Positions 5,411 to 10,971 of a stretch of 10,974 nt of DNA are shown piece by piece. The position numbers and the translations under genes were made by a program. Every line of letters starts with the position of its first letter. Positions within the stretch are counted from its first letter, which is position 1. This stretch comes from CAZQLW01 sp964639875. GTDB taxonomy: Archaea > Nanobdellota > Nanobdellia > Woesearchaeales > GW2011-AR9. The DNA is taken from assembly GCA_964639875.1 (NCBI GenBank), contig CAZXEM010000036.1:1-10974 (forward strand), read 5' to 3'. The notes below the pieces were generated by a model. It worked only from the letters and a program-made list of their open reading frames with translations. It searched no databases and was not told the origin of the DNA.

Positions 5411-5970
5411 GGATTTTATTTAACAAAGGATTGAGAATTCTATTAATTACTAATGCTTTAATCCTTATTGCTGGAGCAATGTTAGGGCCAATTTATGCTC
5501 TCTTTGTAGAGAAGATTGGTGGTAGTTTATTGGATGCAAGTCTTACTGGCGGTATTTTTGCTTTAGTTGCAGGAATAACAACTTTAATTGCTGGAAAATA
5601 TGCAGATAAAATAAAAGAAAAACGTTATATTGTTTCTTTTGGTTATCTGTTAATGGGAGTAGGTTTTTTTCTTTACCTGTTTGTTAACTCAATTTGGTTT
5701 TTATTTATTGTTCAAGCAATAATTGGTTTTGCTGAAGCATCTTACTTACCTGCTTTTGATGCTTTATATTCAAAACATTTAACTAAAAAGAAAGCGGGCC
5801 GAGAATGGGGTGCTTGGGAAGCGACAAATTATTTTACAGCTGCAGCGGGAGCAGGAATTGGCGGATTGTTAGTAACTTATTTTGGATTTAATTCTATCTT
5901 TATAATCATGGGCATATTATCTTTTATTAGTGCAATTTATATCTTTTTATTACCAAAAAGAATTCTTTAA
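5407..5970 (+). CDS. Half-size (six-helix) MFS-type transporter
   Basis: The 187-residue membrane protein corresponds to one six-helix half of a major facilitator. Hydrophobic segments lie near 11-33, 46-63, 74-92, 95-113, 140-160 and 163-183. The MFS motif A between helices 2 and 3 is present as GKYADKIKEKR (63-73). The gene ends with a normal stop 10 bases before a convergent gene, and no second half follows, so this is not a visible frameshift; a functional carrier would need a homodimer or a partner. GGAG at 5398-5401 inside the upstream gene is a good Shine-Dalgarno, and the ATGA overlap means translational coupling with the HTH-CBS regulator, whose ligand may be its cargo or a relative of it. 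The substrate cannot be read from the sequence. Confidence 0.85.
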   Translation: MRILFNKGLRILLITNALILIAGAMLGPIYALFVEKIGGSLLDASLTGGIFALVAGITTLIAGKYADKIKEKRYIVSFGYLLMGVGFFLYLFVNSIWFLFIVQAIIGFAEASYLPAFDALYSKHLTKKKAGREWGAWEATNYFTAAAGAGIGGLLVTYFGFNSIFIIMGILSFISAIYIFLLPKRIL

Positions 5971-5977
5971 TTTTTTT
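5971..5977 (+). terminator. T7 terminator of the HTH-CBS/MFS operon
   Basis: Seven T directly follow the MFS stop codon in the 10-base gap to the convergent coiled-coil gene. Confidence 0.45.
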
Positions 5978-5980
5978 AAA

Positions 5981-6856
5981 TTAATCTTTAATTGCTTGAA
6001 ATGCGAGAATGTCTTCAGTACTTAACTTTTGTCTTTTCTTCATCTTTTCTCTCACTTCTGCAGTTTTTTCTCTAACTTGAGTTTTATAACTTTTTTCTTC
6101 TTCTTCATTGAAAACTTTACTTAAAACTTTTACCCTCGCTAATAATTCTTCAAGATCTTTTTTAACTTGTTCATATTCAACTTTTAATTTAAGATATTTT
6201 TCCGCTAATGGTTGTTCTTCTTCACGAACTTTTTTCATTTCAGCGTATAATACATTAATTTCTTCGTGCTTCTCTTGTGATTGTTTAGCTAATTCTTGAA
6301 TCTTTTGGTGAGATTCTTCAGCTTTAATTTTTGTTTCTCTAAAATCCGAAGATGTCGAATTAATTTCTTTCCAAACAATACTTTGTTTTTCAACTGCTTT
6401 AAATTTAGCTTTAAGTTCTTTAATCCGTTTTCTTAATTCTTGTTCTTTAGAGAAAGCCATTACTTCAGTTTCAATTTTCATTTCTAACTGTTCAGCTTCA
6501 GTTTTTAATCGTGCTGGGTTACCTTTAAAATCGTGTTTATCTAAAAAATCTTGTTTCTTTTGATCTCCTTCTTTTTTTGATTTTGCTTTTTCTCTTACCG
6601 CTTTGTTTAATTTTTCCCTTTTTTCTTTTAAGGCTTTAACTTGTTTAGTAAACGCGTCACGTTCTTTTTTCAAAGAATTAATTTTTTGTGTCCGGAATTT
6701 AGTTTTGTCCCTAATTGAACGAAGTTCACGATAAGTTTCTTCTTTTTCAGAATTAATTGAGTTTAATTTTAAGCGTTGACTAGCTACTTCTTTCTTTTTT
6801 TCACGGAATTCTTTCCTTAGTTCTTCAAGATCTGTAACATCCTTAGTCATACGCAT
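5981..6856 (-). CDS. Long coiled-coil protein, archaeal COG1340 type
   Basis: The 291 residues are almost entirely charged heptad-rich helix (Glu/Lys/Arg/Leu/Gln with no predicted globular core), broken near residues 110-120 where HDFKGNPARLKTEAE suggests the short hairpin between two long helices. The ending KLSTEDILAFQ resembles the short conserved C-terminal segment of this archaeal family, sometimes mis-named phosphoserine phosphatase in databases; no catalytic motif of a phosphatase is present. Role unknown; ribosome- or chromosome-related scaffolding has been imagined only from such genes' context. Start choice: ATG at 6856, though TTG at 6859 and ATG at 6850 are also in frame; there is no Shine-Dalgarno, and TTTAAAAATTT about 24 bases upstream suggests a leaderless mRNA. 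It follows the ribosomal stalk operon on the same strand but behind a strong T-tract. Confidence 0.8.
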   Translation of the reverse strand: MRMTKDVTDLEELRKEFREKKKEVASQRLKLNSINSEKEETYRELRSIRDKTKFRTQKINSLKKERDAFTKQVKALKEKREKLNKAVREKAKSKKEGDQKKQDFLDKHDFKGNPARLKTEAEQLEMKIETEVMAFSKEQELRKRIKELKAKFKAVEKQSIVWKEINSTSSDFRETKIKAEESHQKIQELAKQSQEKHEEINVLYAEMKKVREEEQPLAEKYLKLKVEYEQVKKDLEELLARVKVLSKVFNEEEEKSYKTQVREKTAEVREKMKKRQKLSTEDILAFQAIKD

Positions 6857-6870
6857 CAAATCGTTAAGTT

Positions 6871-6907
6871 AAATTTTTAAAAAAAAGTTAAAATAAAAAA
6901 TAAAAAA
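6871..6907 (-). terminator. T-rich terminator of the L1-L10-L12 operon, with TATA-like tail for the next gene
   Basis: Immediately after the L12 stop the minus strand reads as T-runs of 6, 6, 4 and 8 separated by A or AAC. This is a strong archaeal U-tract terminator. Its distal end (TTTAAAAATTT) doubles as a possible TATA element for the coiled-coil gene. Confidence 0.6.
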
Positions 6908-7222
6908 CTAACCAAACAAAGCACCTAAACCAGCAGCAGCAGCTTCTTCAGCTTTTTTCTCTTCTACTTTTGGTTTTTCATCTTTCTTTTCTTCAGTTTT
7001 AGCTTCTCCACCAGCAGGTGCAGCAGCAGCGGCAACTGGAGCAGCGACAGCAGCTTTTTTAATTGCTTCTTCGATATCTACTCCTTGTAAAGCAGCAACT
7101 AAAGCTTTAACTCTTGCTTCGTCAACATTAACGCCAGCGGCGGTTAAAACAGCTTTAACTGAATCTTCAGTAATTTCTTTTCCTGCTTTATGAAGCAGCA
7201 TTGCAGTGTAAACATATTCCAT
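6908..7222 (-). CDS. rpl12: Large-subunit ribosomal protein P1 (archaeal L12)
   Basis: The 104-residue archaeal stalk protein aP1/L12. The N-terminal dimerisation helices (MEYVYTAMLLHKAGKEITED, then VKAVLTAAGVNVDEARVKALVAAL) match the family, followed by an Ala-rich hinge (about 58-72), an acidic-lysine stretch, and the conserved C-terminal tail GLGALFG that binds translation factors on the ribosome. Length is normal. GGAGGA at 7231-7236, 8 bases before ATG, is a strong Shine-Dalgarno, as expected for a protein needed in several copies per ribosome. Third gene of the L1-L10-L12 operon. Confidence 0.97.
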   Translation of the reverse strand: MEYVYTAMLLHKAGKEITEDSVKAVLTAAGVNVDEARVKALVAALQGVDIEEAIKKAAVAAPVAAAAAPAGGEAKTEEKKDEKPKVEEKKAEEAAAAGLGALFG

Positions 7223-7269
7223 TTTTCTTATCCTCCATTGATAAATAATCGCTTTTTATATTTTTATTT

Positions 7270-8592
7270 TCAATTATCTCTTAGAGTTCCTTCTTTTTGA
7301 AGTTTTTCTAAAAGTTCTTGAGCTTGATCTGTACTGACATCTCCCTGTTTTGGATGTAGTTTTGTTGGTCCAGTTTCTTGTTCTTGAGGTTCATCTCCTA
7401 ATTCAATTTTTTCATCAGGGATGTTTTCCATTGCTTTCTGAATATCTTCTTCAACTGGCTTCTCTTCAGCTTTAGGTTCCTCTTTTACTTCTTCCACTGG
7501 CTTTTCTTCAGTTTTAGGTTCTTCTTTTACTTCCTCAACTGGCTTCTCTTCAGTCTTTGGTTCCTCTTTTACTTCTTCCACTGGTTTCTGCTCTTCAGGA
7601 GCAGGCTCAGAATCTTTTGATTCTGTTGTTTCTTCAGCTTTCGGTTCCTCTTTTACTTCTTCAACTGGCTTCTCTTCAGTCTTAGGTTCTTCTTTTGGTT
7701 CTTCCACTGGTTTCTCTTCAGCTTCTTCTTTCTTAGCAGGTGCAGTACCAACTTCAATTTTACCTTCTTCTTTAACAGATAAAGCTTGAGATTCTGCTTT
7801 TGCTAAAATTTCATCTTTAGTTTCATCATTCATAATATTTTGTTCAAGAGCAACAGCTTTAGCTTCTCTGAACGCTTTTTGTAATAGTAATTCTGTAGTT
7901 TCAGTAGTTAAATAGCCAACTTCCATTGCTAGATTCATTGCCCACTGAGCACCACTAGTAATGTTTGCTAAATATTCAGCTTCATCAATATGTAACTCTT
8001 TTGCACCGAATACTAATCCGTCTTCCCAAACAGCAACTAAGTCTAGGCCCACTTCCATTGGTTTAATGTCTAATCTTTTTAACATTTCAGCCAAAACTGG
8101 AGTTATTTCGTCACCTTCTTTAGCAACAACAGTATCACTAATAATTGTTAATTTTCCACCATCAACTTTAGTTTTTACTCCTATTGCAGCTAGTTCAGAA
8201 ATGATTGGACCAGGTGCGAAATTTGTTGCACCTGCTTTAACAACGATTTCTCTTGGTGCAGTTTGGCCAGCTTTAGCTGGTGCTTCAGATTTATTTTTTT
8301 GAATTATTGAATATAAGATGAATGGGTTATCCTTTGAAAAGATTAATGCAGGCATACCTTTGATTTTTTCTACTAATTTTTCAATATCATTTTTTTTTGA
8401 TCCATTTAATGCTAAAGTCAAAAGTTTTTTACGGGCCATAACAATTTGTATGTGTTTATCCCTTAACATTGCACGCATATTTTGTAATTGTTGTGCAGGA
8501 AGGTTTTCCATATTAACTAAACCAACAATTGGATATTCCTGGATCTGCTTAAGCAAATTTTGTACAAATAGTTTCTTTTTTTCACTGACCAT
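7270..8592 (-). CDS. rpl10: Large-subunit ribosomal protein P0 (archaeal L10) with repeat-expanded, atypical C-terminus
   Basis: Stalk base protein that binds 23S rRNA and carries aP1 dimers. Residues 1-105 are the L10 RNA-binding domain (KLLTLAL and GMPALIFS motifs), about 106-200 the P0-specific insertion domain (APREIVVKAGATNFAPGPI), and about 203-280 the helical spine that binds P1 dimers. Unusually, residues 294-377 are six exact-register 14-residue repeats, and the last 58 residues (383-440, ending EGTLRDN) are neither repeat nor the GLGALFG-like tail that archaeal P0 normally shares with P1. At 440 residues it is about 100 longer than usual. The start lies 7 bases after the L1 stop; only a weak GGTAAA precedes it, so translation is probably coupled to L1. 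Confidence 0.95.
   Translation of the reverse strand: MVSEKKKLFVQNLLKQIQEYPIVGLVNMENLPAQQLQNMRAMLRDKHIQIVMARKKLLTLALNGSKKNDIEKLVEKIKGMPALIFSKDNPFILYSIIQKNKSEAPAKAGQTAPREIVVKAGATNFAPGPIISELAAIGVKTKVDGGKLTIISDTVVAKEGDEITPVLAEMLKRLDIKPMEVGLDLVAVWEDGLVFGAKELHIDEAEYLANITSGAQWAMNLAMEVGYLTTETTELLLQKAFREAKAVALEQNIMNDETKDEILAKAESQALSVKEEGKIEVGTAPAKKEEAEEKPVEEPKEEPKTEEKPVEEVKEEPKAEETTESKDSEPAPEEQKPVEEVKEEPKTEEKPVEEVKEEPKTEEKPVEEVKEEPKAEEKPVEEDIQKAMENIPDEKIELGDEPQEQETGPTKLHPKQGDVSTDQAQELLEKLQKEGTLRDN
7462..7713 (-). repeat. Six tandem 42-bp units coding 14-residue acidic repeats in P0
   Basis: The consensus unit is KPVEEVKEEPKTEE. Units 1, 2, 4, 5 and 6 match at 13-14 of 14 positions. Unit 3 (TTESKDSEPAPEEQ) is diverged but exactly 14 residues, so register is kept. 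A partial seventh unit (KPVEE) follows. The low divergence suggests recent expansion by slippage or unequal recombination; the product should be extended and negatively charged. Confidence 0.95.
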
Positions 8593-8599
8593 TTTTTCG

Positions 8600-9241
8600 T
8601 TAAATATTTACCGGTTTACCCATAGTTAATTTAAGTAAACTGTTTTTAATATTTTGAGTTTCGTTAGGAACCTGTTTTAAAACTGTTTGAAAAACAGTTA
8701 AAATATTATCGATGATTTCTTCATCAGGTTGACTTTCTTTTCCAACGATACATTGTAAATTTGTAGCTTTCTTTGCTGTTAATCTGATAGATTTGTTAAG
8801 TTTTTTAGTCAAAACGTCCAAATTAGCGTTTGGTGGAACTACACATCCTAATTTTGGATTAGGCATTTTACCTTTTATTCCTAAAATTTTACCAAAAGCC
8901 TGAGCAACTTTCCCCATTAATGGTGCTTGAGCAATAAAGTAATCATAATCGTCTGCCAATTTTTTCATTTCTTTTTTATCTTTATATTTTGCGAAATCTT
9001 CTTCTTCAATAACTAAATCGCAGAATTTGTCTGCTTGCTCTTTTAATGCGTTATTAACAAAAGCAGCAACTTTTACTTTTTTACCTTTAGAATAATGTAA
9101 CGTTACGAAAAAATCTAATGGGTTCTGTTTAACGTCAAGATTTTTCAAATTAATAATTAGATCGTAAGATTGTGAGAAATTCCTTTTCTTTTCCTGTTTC
9201 TTAAGCTCTTCTAAAGCCTTTTTTACTTGCTCTTTGTTCAT
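8600..9241 (-). CDS. rpl1: Large-subunit ribosomal protein L1
   Basis: The 213-residue archaeal L1 binds 23S rRNA at the mobile L1 stalk near the E site. The hallmark GKMPNPK (124-130) is present, followed by the loop back to domain I; the N-terminal KKALEELKKQEKKRNFSQSYDLIINL fits archaeal L1. First gene of the L1-L10-L12 operon (gap of 7 bases to L10). GGAGGC at 9248-9253 gives a strong Shine-Dalgarno, but its last G lies inside a leader hairpin (9253-9269) that looks like an L1-binding site. Autogenous translational repression by L1, known from methanogen operons, is therefore likely. Confidence 0.96.
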   Translation of the reverse strand: MNKEQVKKALEELKKQEKKRNFSQSYDLIINLKNLDVKQNPLDFFVTLHYSKGKKVKVAAFVNNALKEQADKFCDLVIEEEDFAKYKDKKEMKKLADDYDYFIAQAPLMGKVAQAFGKILGIKGKMPNPKLGCVVPPNANLDVLTKKLNKSIRLTAKKATNLQCIVGKESQPDEEIIDNILTVFQTVLKQVPNETQNIKNSLLKLTMGKPVNI

Positions 9242-9244
9242 TTA

Positions 9245-9282
9245 TTAGCCTCCTACTATACATTAGTAGTTTTATCGGTATC
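9245..9282 (-). promoter_or_regulatory. Candidate L1 autoregulatory translational operator in the mRNA leader
   Basis: On the minus strand, CTACTA (9264-9269) pairs with TAGTAG (9253-9258) around loop ATGTA. One side continues as CCGATAAAA, the other as GAGG of the Shine-Dalgarno, giving a CC/GG helix across an asymmetric loop GATAAAA/GA, then TA/TA pairing past a bulged C. The L1 site in 23S rRNA and methanogen L1 mRNA has, from memory, helices joined by a loop of the form GAGAAA/GA with GGAGGC on the short side, so the match is close. L1 bound here would cover its own ribosome-binding site. Confidence 0.6.
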
Positions 9283-9300
9283 CAGTTAAGATTGGGGGTC

Positions 9301-9310
9301 ATTTATAAAG
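9301..9310 (-). promoter_or_regulatory. TATA box of the L1-L10-L12 operon
   Basis: CTTTATAAAT on the minus strand, preceded by a purine/A-rich stretch, predicts a start near 9278-9280. The leader of about 40 bases then begins right at the 5' strand of the L1-operator-like structure. Confidence 0.65.
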
Positions 9311-9329
9311 TTTTCCCTAAGAAGTTCTA

Positions 9330-9343
9330 TAGTACCTAGTACC
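9330..9343. repeat. Tandem direct repeat TAGTACC x2 between divergent promoters
   Basis: Two perfect adjacent copies of TAGTACC lie between the L1 TATA box and the candidate GTPase TATA region. They could be a regulator or initiator-protein site; nothing else identifies them. Confidence 0.45.
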
Positions 9344-9346
9344 AAA

Positions 9347-9360
9347 AAGCTTAATAAGCA
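9347..9360 (+). promoter_or_regulatory. Candidate GTPase-operon TATA region with inverted repeat
   Basis: AGCTTAATAAGCAT contains TTAATAAG as a weak TATA core; a start near 9380 leaves GGGAGG (9386-9391) and GAGG (9395-9398) in the leader. The core sits in GCTTA-A-TAAGC (9349-9359), a perfect inverted repeat. Confidence 0.4.
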
Positions 9361-9406
9361 TAACTAAAACCATCTACTAATCAAAGGGAGGATAGAGGAA
9401 AAAAAG

Positions 9407-10045
9407 ATGGTAAAAGAGTTTTTCAAAAATTTGTTAAATAAACTTTCATTTAATCCGTTCAAGAGAAAAACCCATGTTAAATTAGGATTATATGGTCCGC
9501 CGAACGGTGGAAAATCTACTTTAGCTAACAGAATTTGTCAAGATTGGTTAGGTGAAGAAATGTCTTCTGTATCACACATTGCTCACGAAACAAGAGAAAT
9601 TAAAATCAAAGAGCAAGTTAACATTAAAAACAAGAAAGGTAAAGAATTAACATTTTCACTTGTTGACACTCCTGGAATAGCTACTAGAATTGATTATGAA
9701 GATTTTCTTAAACGAGGAATGAAGAAGAAAGAAGCAAAATCTAGAGCAAAAGATGCTACTAAAGGTGTTATTGACGCAATTAAATGGTTAGACAACATGG
9801 ATTCTGTTGTTGTTGTTCTTGATGCCACTAAAGATCCTTACTCACAGGTTAACATTACAATTATCGGTAATCTACAAGCAAGAGACATTCCTGTTTTAAT
9901 TGCTGCTAATAAAGTTGATCTTAAAAGAGCTAACTTAGACGTTATTCATGCTGCTTTTCCACAATATGAAGTTGTTGGAATATCTGCGAAATATGGTAAA
10001 AATATTGAAGACTTTTATGAACAACTGTTCAAAGTAGCTAAATGA
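9407..10045 (+). CDS. Era-like GTPase of the archaeal GTPase/DUF2073/Zn-ribbon cluster
   Basis: Predicted cytoplasmic GTPase of 212 residues. The GTP-binding motifs are complete and in order: G1 GPPNGGKST (30-38), G2 with T62 in AHETREI, G3 DTPG (87-90), G4 NKVD (168-171) and G5 SAK (193-195). A basic, partly hydrophobic N-terminal helix (1-22) precedes the domain, and an insert of about 25 residues rich in Lys (100-118) follows G3. There is no KH domain as in bacterial Era, so ribosome-assembly function cannot be assumed. Two Shine-Dalgarno-like words (9386-9391, 9395-9398) precede the ATG. Together with the two downstream genes it forms an archaeal cluster; in haloarchaea similar origin-linked genes are called oapABC, though I am unsure the GTPase corresponds to oapA. 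Confidence 0.92.
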   Translation: MVKEFFKNLLNKLSFNPFKRKTHVKLGLYGPPNGGKSTLANRICQDWLGEEMSSVSHIAHETREIKIKEQVNIKNKKGKELTFSLVDTPGIATRIDYEDFLKRGMKKKEAKSRAKDATKGVIDAIKWLDNMDSVVVVLDATKDPYSQVNITIIGNLQARDIPVLIAANKVDLKRANLDVIHAAFPQYEVVGISAKYGKNIEDFYEQLFKVAK

Positions 10046-10094
10046 ATATGGATGATAAAAAACAAGTTTTAAAAACTATAAAGTTTTACTAATA

Positions 10095-10114
10095 ATAAAT
10101 AAACATAAATAAAC
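10095..10114 (+). promoter_or_regulatory. Tandem ATAAATAAAC x2, possible TATA region for the DUF2073 gene
   Basis: Two perfect 10-base copies lie in the 89-base gap. The second copy is centred about 27 bases before the ATG at 10135, which would give a leaderless mRNA. The gap also holds a weak A-T hairpin AAAACT-ATAA-AGTTTT (10072-10087). Composition is so A-rich that chance cannot be excluded. Confidence 0.35.
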
Positions 10115-10134
10115 AAAAAAGAGATATAAAAAAG

Positions 10135-10536
10135 ATGGTTACATTCCAATTTGTTCCTTACAATGATATTGAATTATTGAGCTCTGCAAAGAGAATCAAT
10201 AAACTTTTGAATATTGTTAAAGAGGAAAAAATAGTTATCATGGAAGGAAGGCTGAGAAAAGAGGAAGAAGCCGACTTAATTGAAATAACTATGGAAGAAA
10301 TTTCTGCAAAATTTAGGGGTATTGAATTAAGTGTAATATATCCTGATAAAAACAAACAAGATATCAGTCAAAAGATGAGAGGAGTTTTTGTTAATTTACT
10401 TTTAGGTAATAGACAGGGCTTAACAATTATTGGACCTGCCTCAGTTGTTAAAAAAATTGAACAAAACCCTGATAAAATTGAACTTTTTACTAATGAGAGT
10501 AAGACTAGATATCGTAAAAAAAAAAGAAAGAAATAA
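10135..10536 (+). CDS. DUF2073 protein (OapB-like)
   Basis: The 133-residue archaeal protein has alternating strands and helices: IVIMEGRLRKEEEADLIEITMEEI (33-56), GIELSVIYP (62-70), then GLTIIGPASVVKKIEQNPDKIELFT (95-119). MEGRLRKEEE and TIIGP are what I recognise from the DUF2073 family. The tail is very basic (RYRKKKRKK), which may contact nucleic acid (inference). No biochemical function is established. It sits between the Era-like GTPase and the Zn-ribbon protein, its usual neighbours, which suggests the three act together, perhaps with this protein as the GTPase partner. There is no clear Shine-Dalgarno. Confidence 0.82.
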   Translation: MVTFQFVPYNDIELLSSAKRINKLLNIVKEEKIVIMEGRLRKEEEADLIEITMEEISAKFRGIELSVIYPDKNKQDISQKMRGVFVNLLLGNRQGLTIIGPASVVKKIEQNPDKIELFTNESKTRYRKKKRKK

Positions 10537-10553
10537 AAAGTAAGCTTACTTTT
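10536..10553. promoter_or_regulatory. Perfect 18-bp palindrome AAAAGTAAGCTTACTTTT upstream of the Zn-ribbon gene
   Basis: All 18 bases are self-complementary. It overlaps the last base of the DUF2073 stop and ends 8 bases before the next ATG. An A/T stretch at 10531-10540 lies about 27 bases before that ATG, so the palindrome would sit between TATA box and start of a leaderless mRNA, an operator position. In RNA it would be a 7-bp hairpin with AGCU loop followed by no long U-run, so a terminator is less likely. Confidence 0.5.
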
Positions 10554-10561
10554 AGATAAAT

Positions 10562-10948
10562 ATGCCCCATCAATGTGTAAGATGTAATACTATGTATCCT
10601 GACGGCGCTCAGGAAATTCTACAAGGCTGTAAATGTGGAGCTAGACTATTTTTTTATATTAAAAAGAAACACGTTGAAGAAGGTAAAAAATTAGTTAGCA
10701 ATTTAAGTAGTGAAGATAAAGTTCAAATTGAAAAAGATGTTACTGACATTTTGCATATTAAAGTTGAAGAGGGCGGTCGACCAGTAGTTCTTGATTTAGA
10801 AACTATTAGAGTTATGGGACCAGGAAAGTATGAACTTGATTTAGTACACATGTTTAAGAATGATCCTCTTGTTGTAAAGTTAGATGAAGGTAAGTACGTA
10901 ATTGATTTACCACAAGCGTTTAAGAAAGAGAATAAAAAATCTAAATAG
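10562..10948 (+). CDS. Zn-ribbon protein, DUF2072 (OapC-like)
   Basis: The 128-residue protein opens with a treble-clef/ribbon: C5 and C8 (QCVRC), then C23 and C25 (GCKCG), four likely zinc ligands, with the family phrase ARLFFYIKK (27-35) after them. Residues 60-120 are strand-rich (ILHIKVEEGGRPVVLDLETIRVM, then KYELDL, LVVKLDEGKYVIDL), possibly a small domain with an internal two-fold: two DL-ending strands around KYELDLV and KYVIDLP. The tail is basic. This is the usual third member of the GTPase/DUF2073 cluster; a nucleic-acid role is suggested by the zinc ribbon and by origin linkage in haloarchaea (established only there). No Shine-Dalgarno precedes it. Confidence 0.87.
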   Translation: MPHQCVRCNTMYPDGAQEILQGCKCGARLFFYIKKKHVEEGKKLVSNLSSEDKVQIEKDVTDILHIKVEEGGRPVVLDLETIRVMGPGKYELDLVHMFKNDPLVVKLDEGKYVIDLPQAFKKENKKSK

Positions 10949-10962
10949 TTTTCTAATTAATA

Positions 10963-10971
10963 CTTTTTTTG
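10963..10971 (+). terminator. T7 terminator after the Zn-ribbon gene
   Basis: C-TTTTTTT-G lies 15 bases after the stop codon at the right edge of the window, consistent with the end of the GTPase cluster transcript. Confidence 0.5.

Noticed and set aside
5407..5990. Possible frameshift splitting a full-length MFS gene
   Set aside because: Only 10 bases separate its stop from the convergent coiled-coil gene, so there is no room for a second half.
7462..7713. Regular 42-bp repeats considered as a CRISPR or minisatellite array
   Set aside because: Units are adjacent without spacers and keep the L10 reading frame; they are coding repeats.
8318..8629. Open frames on the plus strand within the L10 gene (7961-8302 and 8318-8629)
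   Set aside because: The opposite strand encodes well-conserved P0 domains; these frames have no Shine-Dalgarno and low-complexity, Cys/Phe/Ser-rich products.
9282..9298. CCAGT...GGGGG as a true origin recognition box
   Set aside because: Spacing between the two parts is shorter than in known boxes, and only one copy is present; kept only as a weak remark.
10042..10092. A 16-codon ORF (MNMDDKKQVLKTIKFY) overlapping the GTPase stop by ATGA
   Set aside because: Very short, no Shine-Dalgarno, composition like the surrounding A-rich gap; nothing supports translation beyond the chance overlap.
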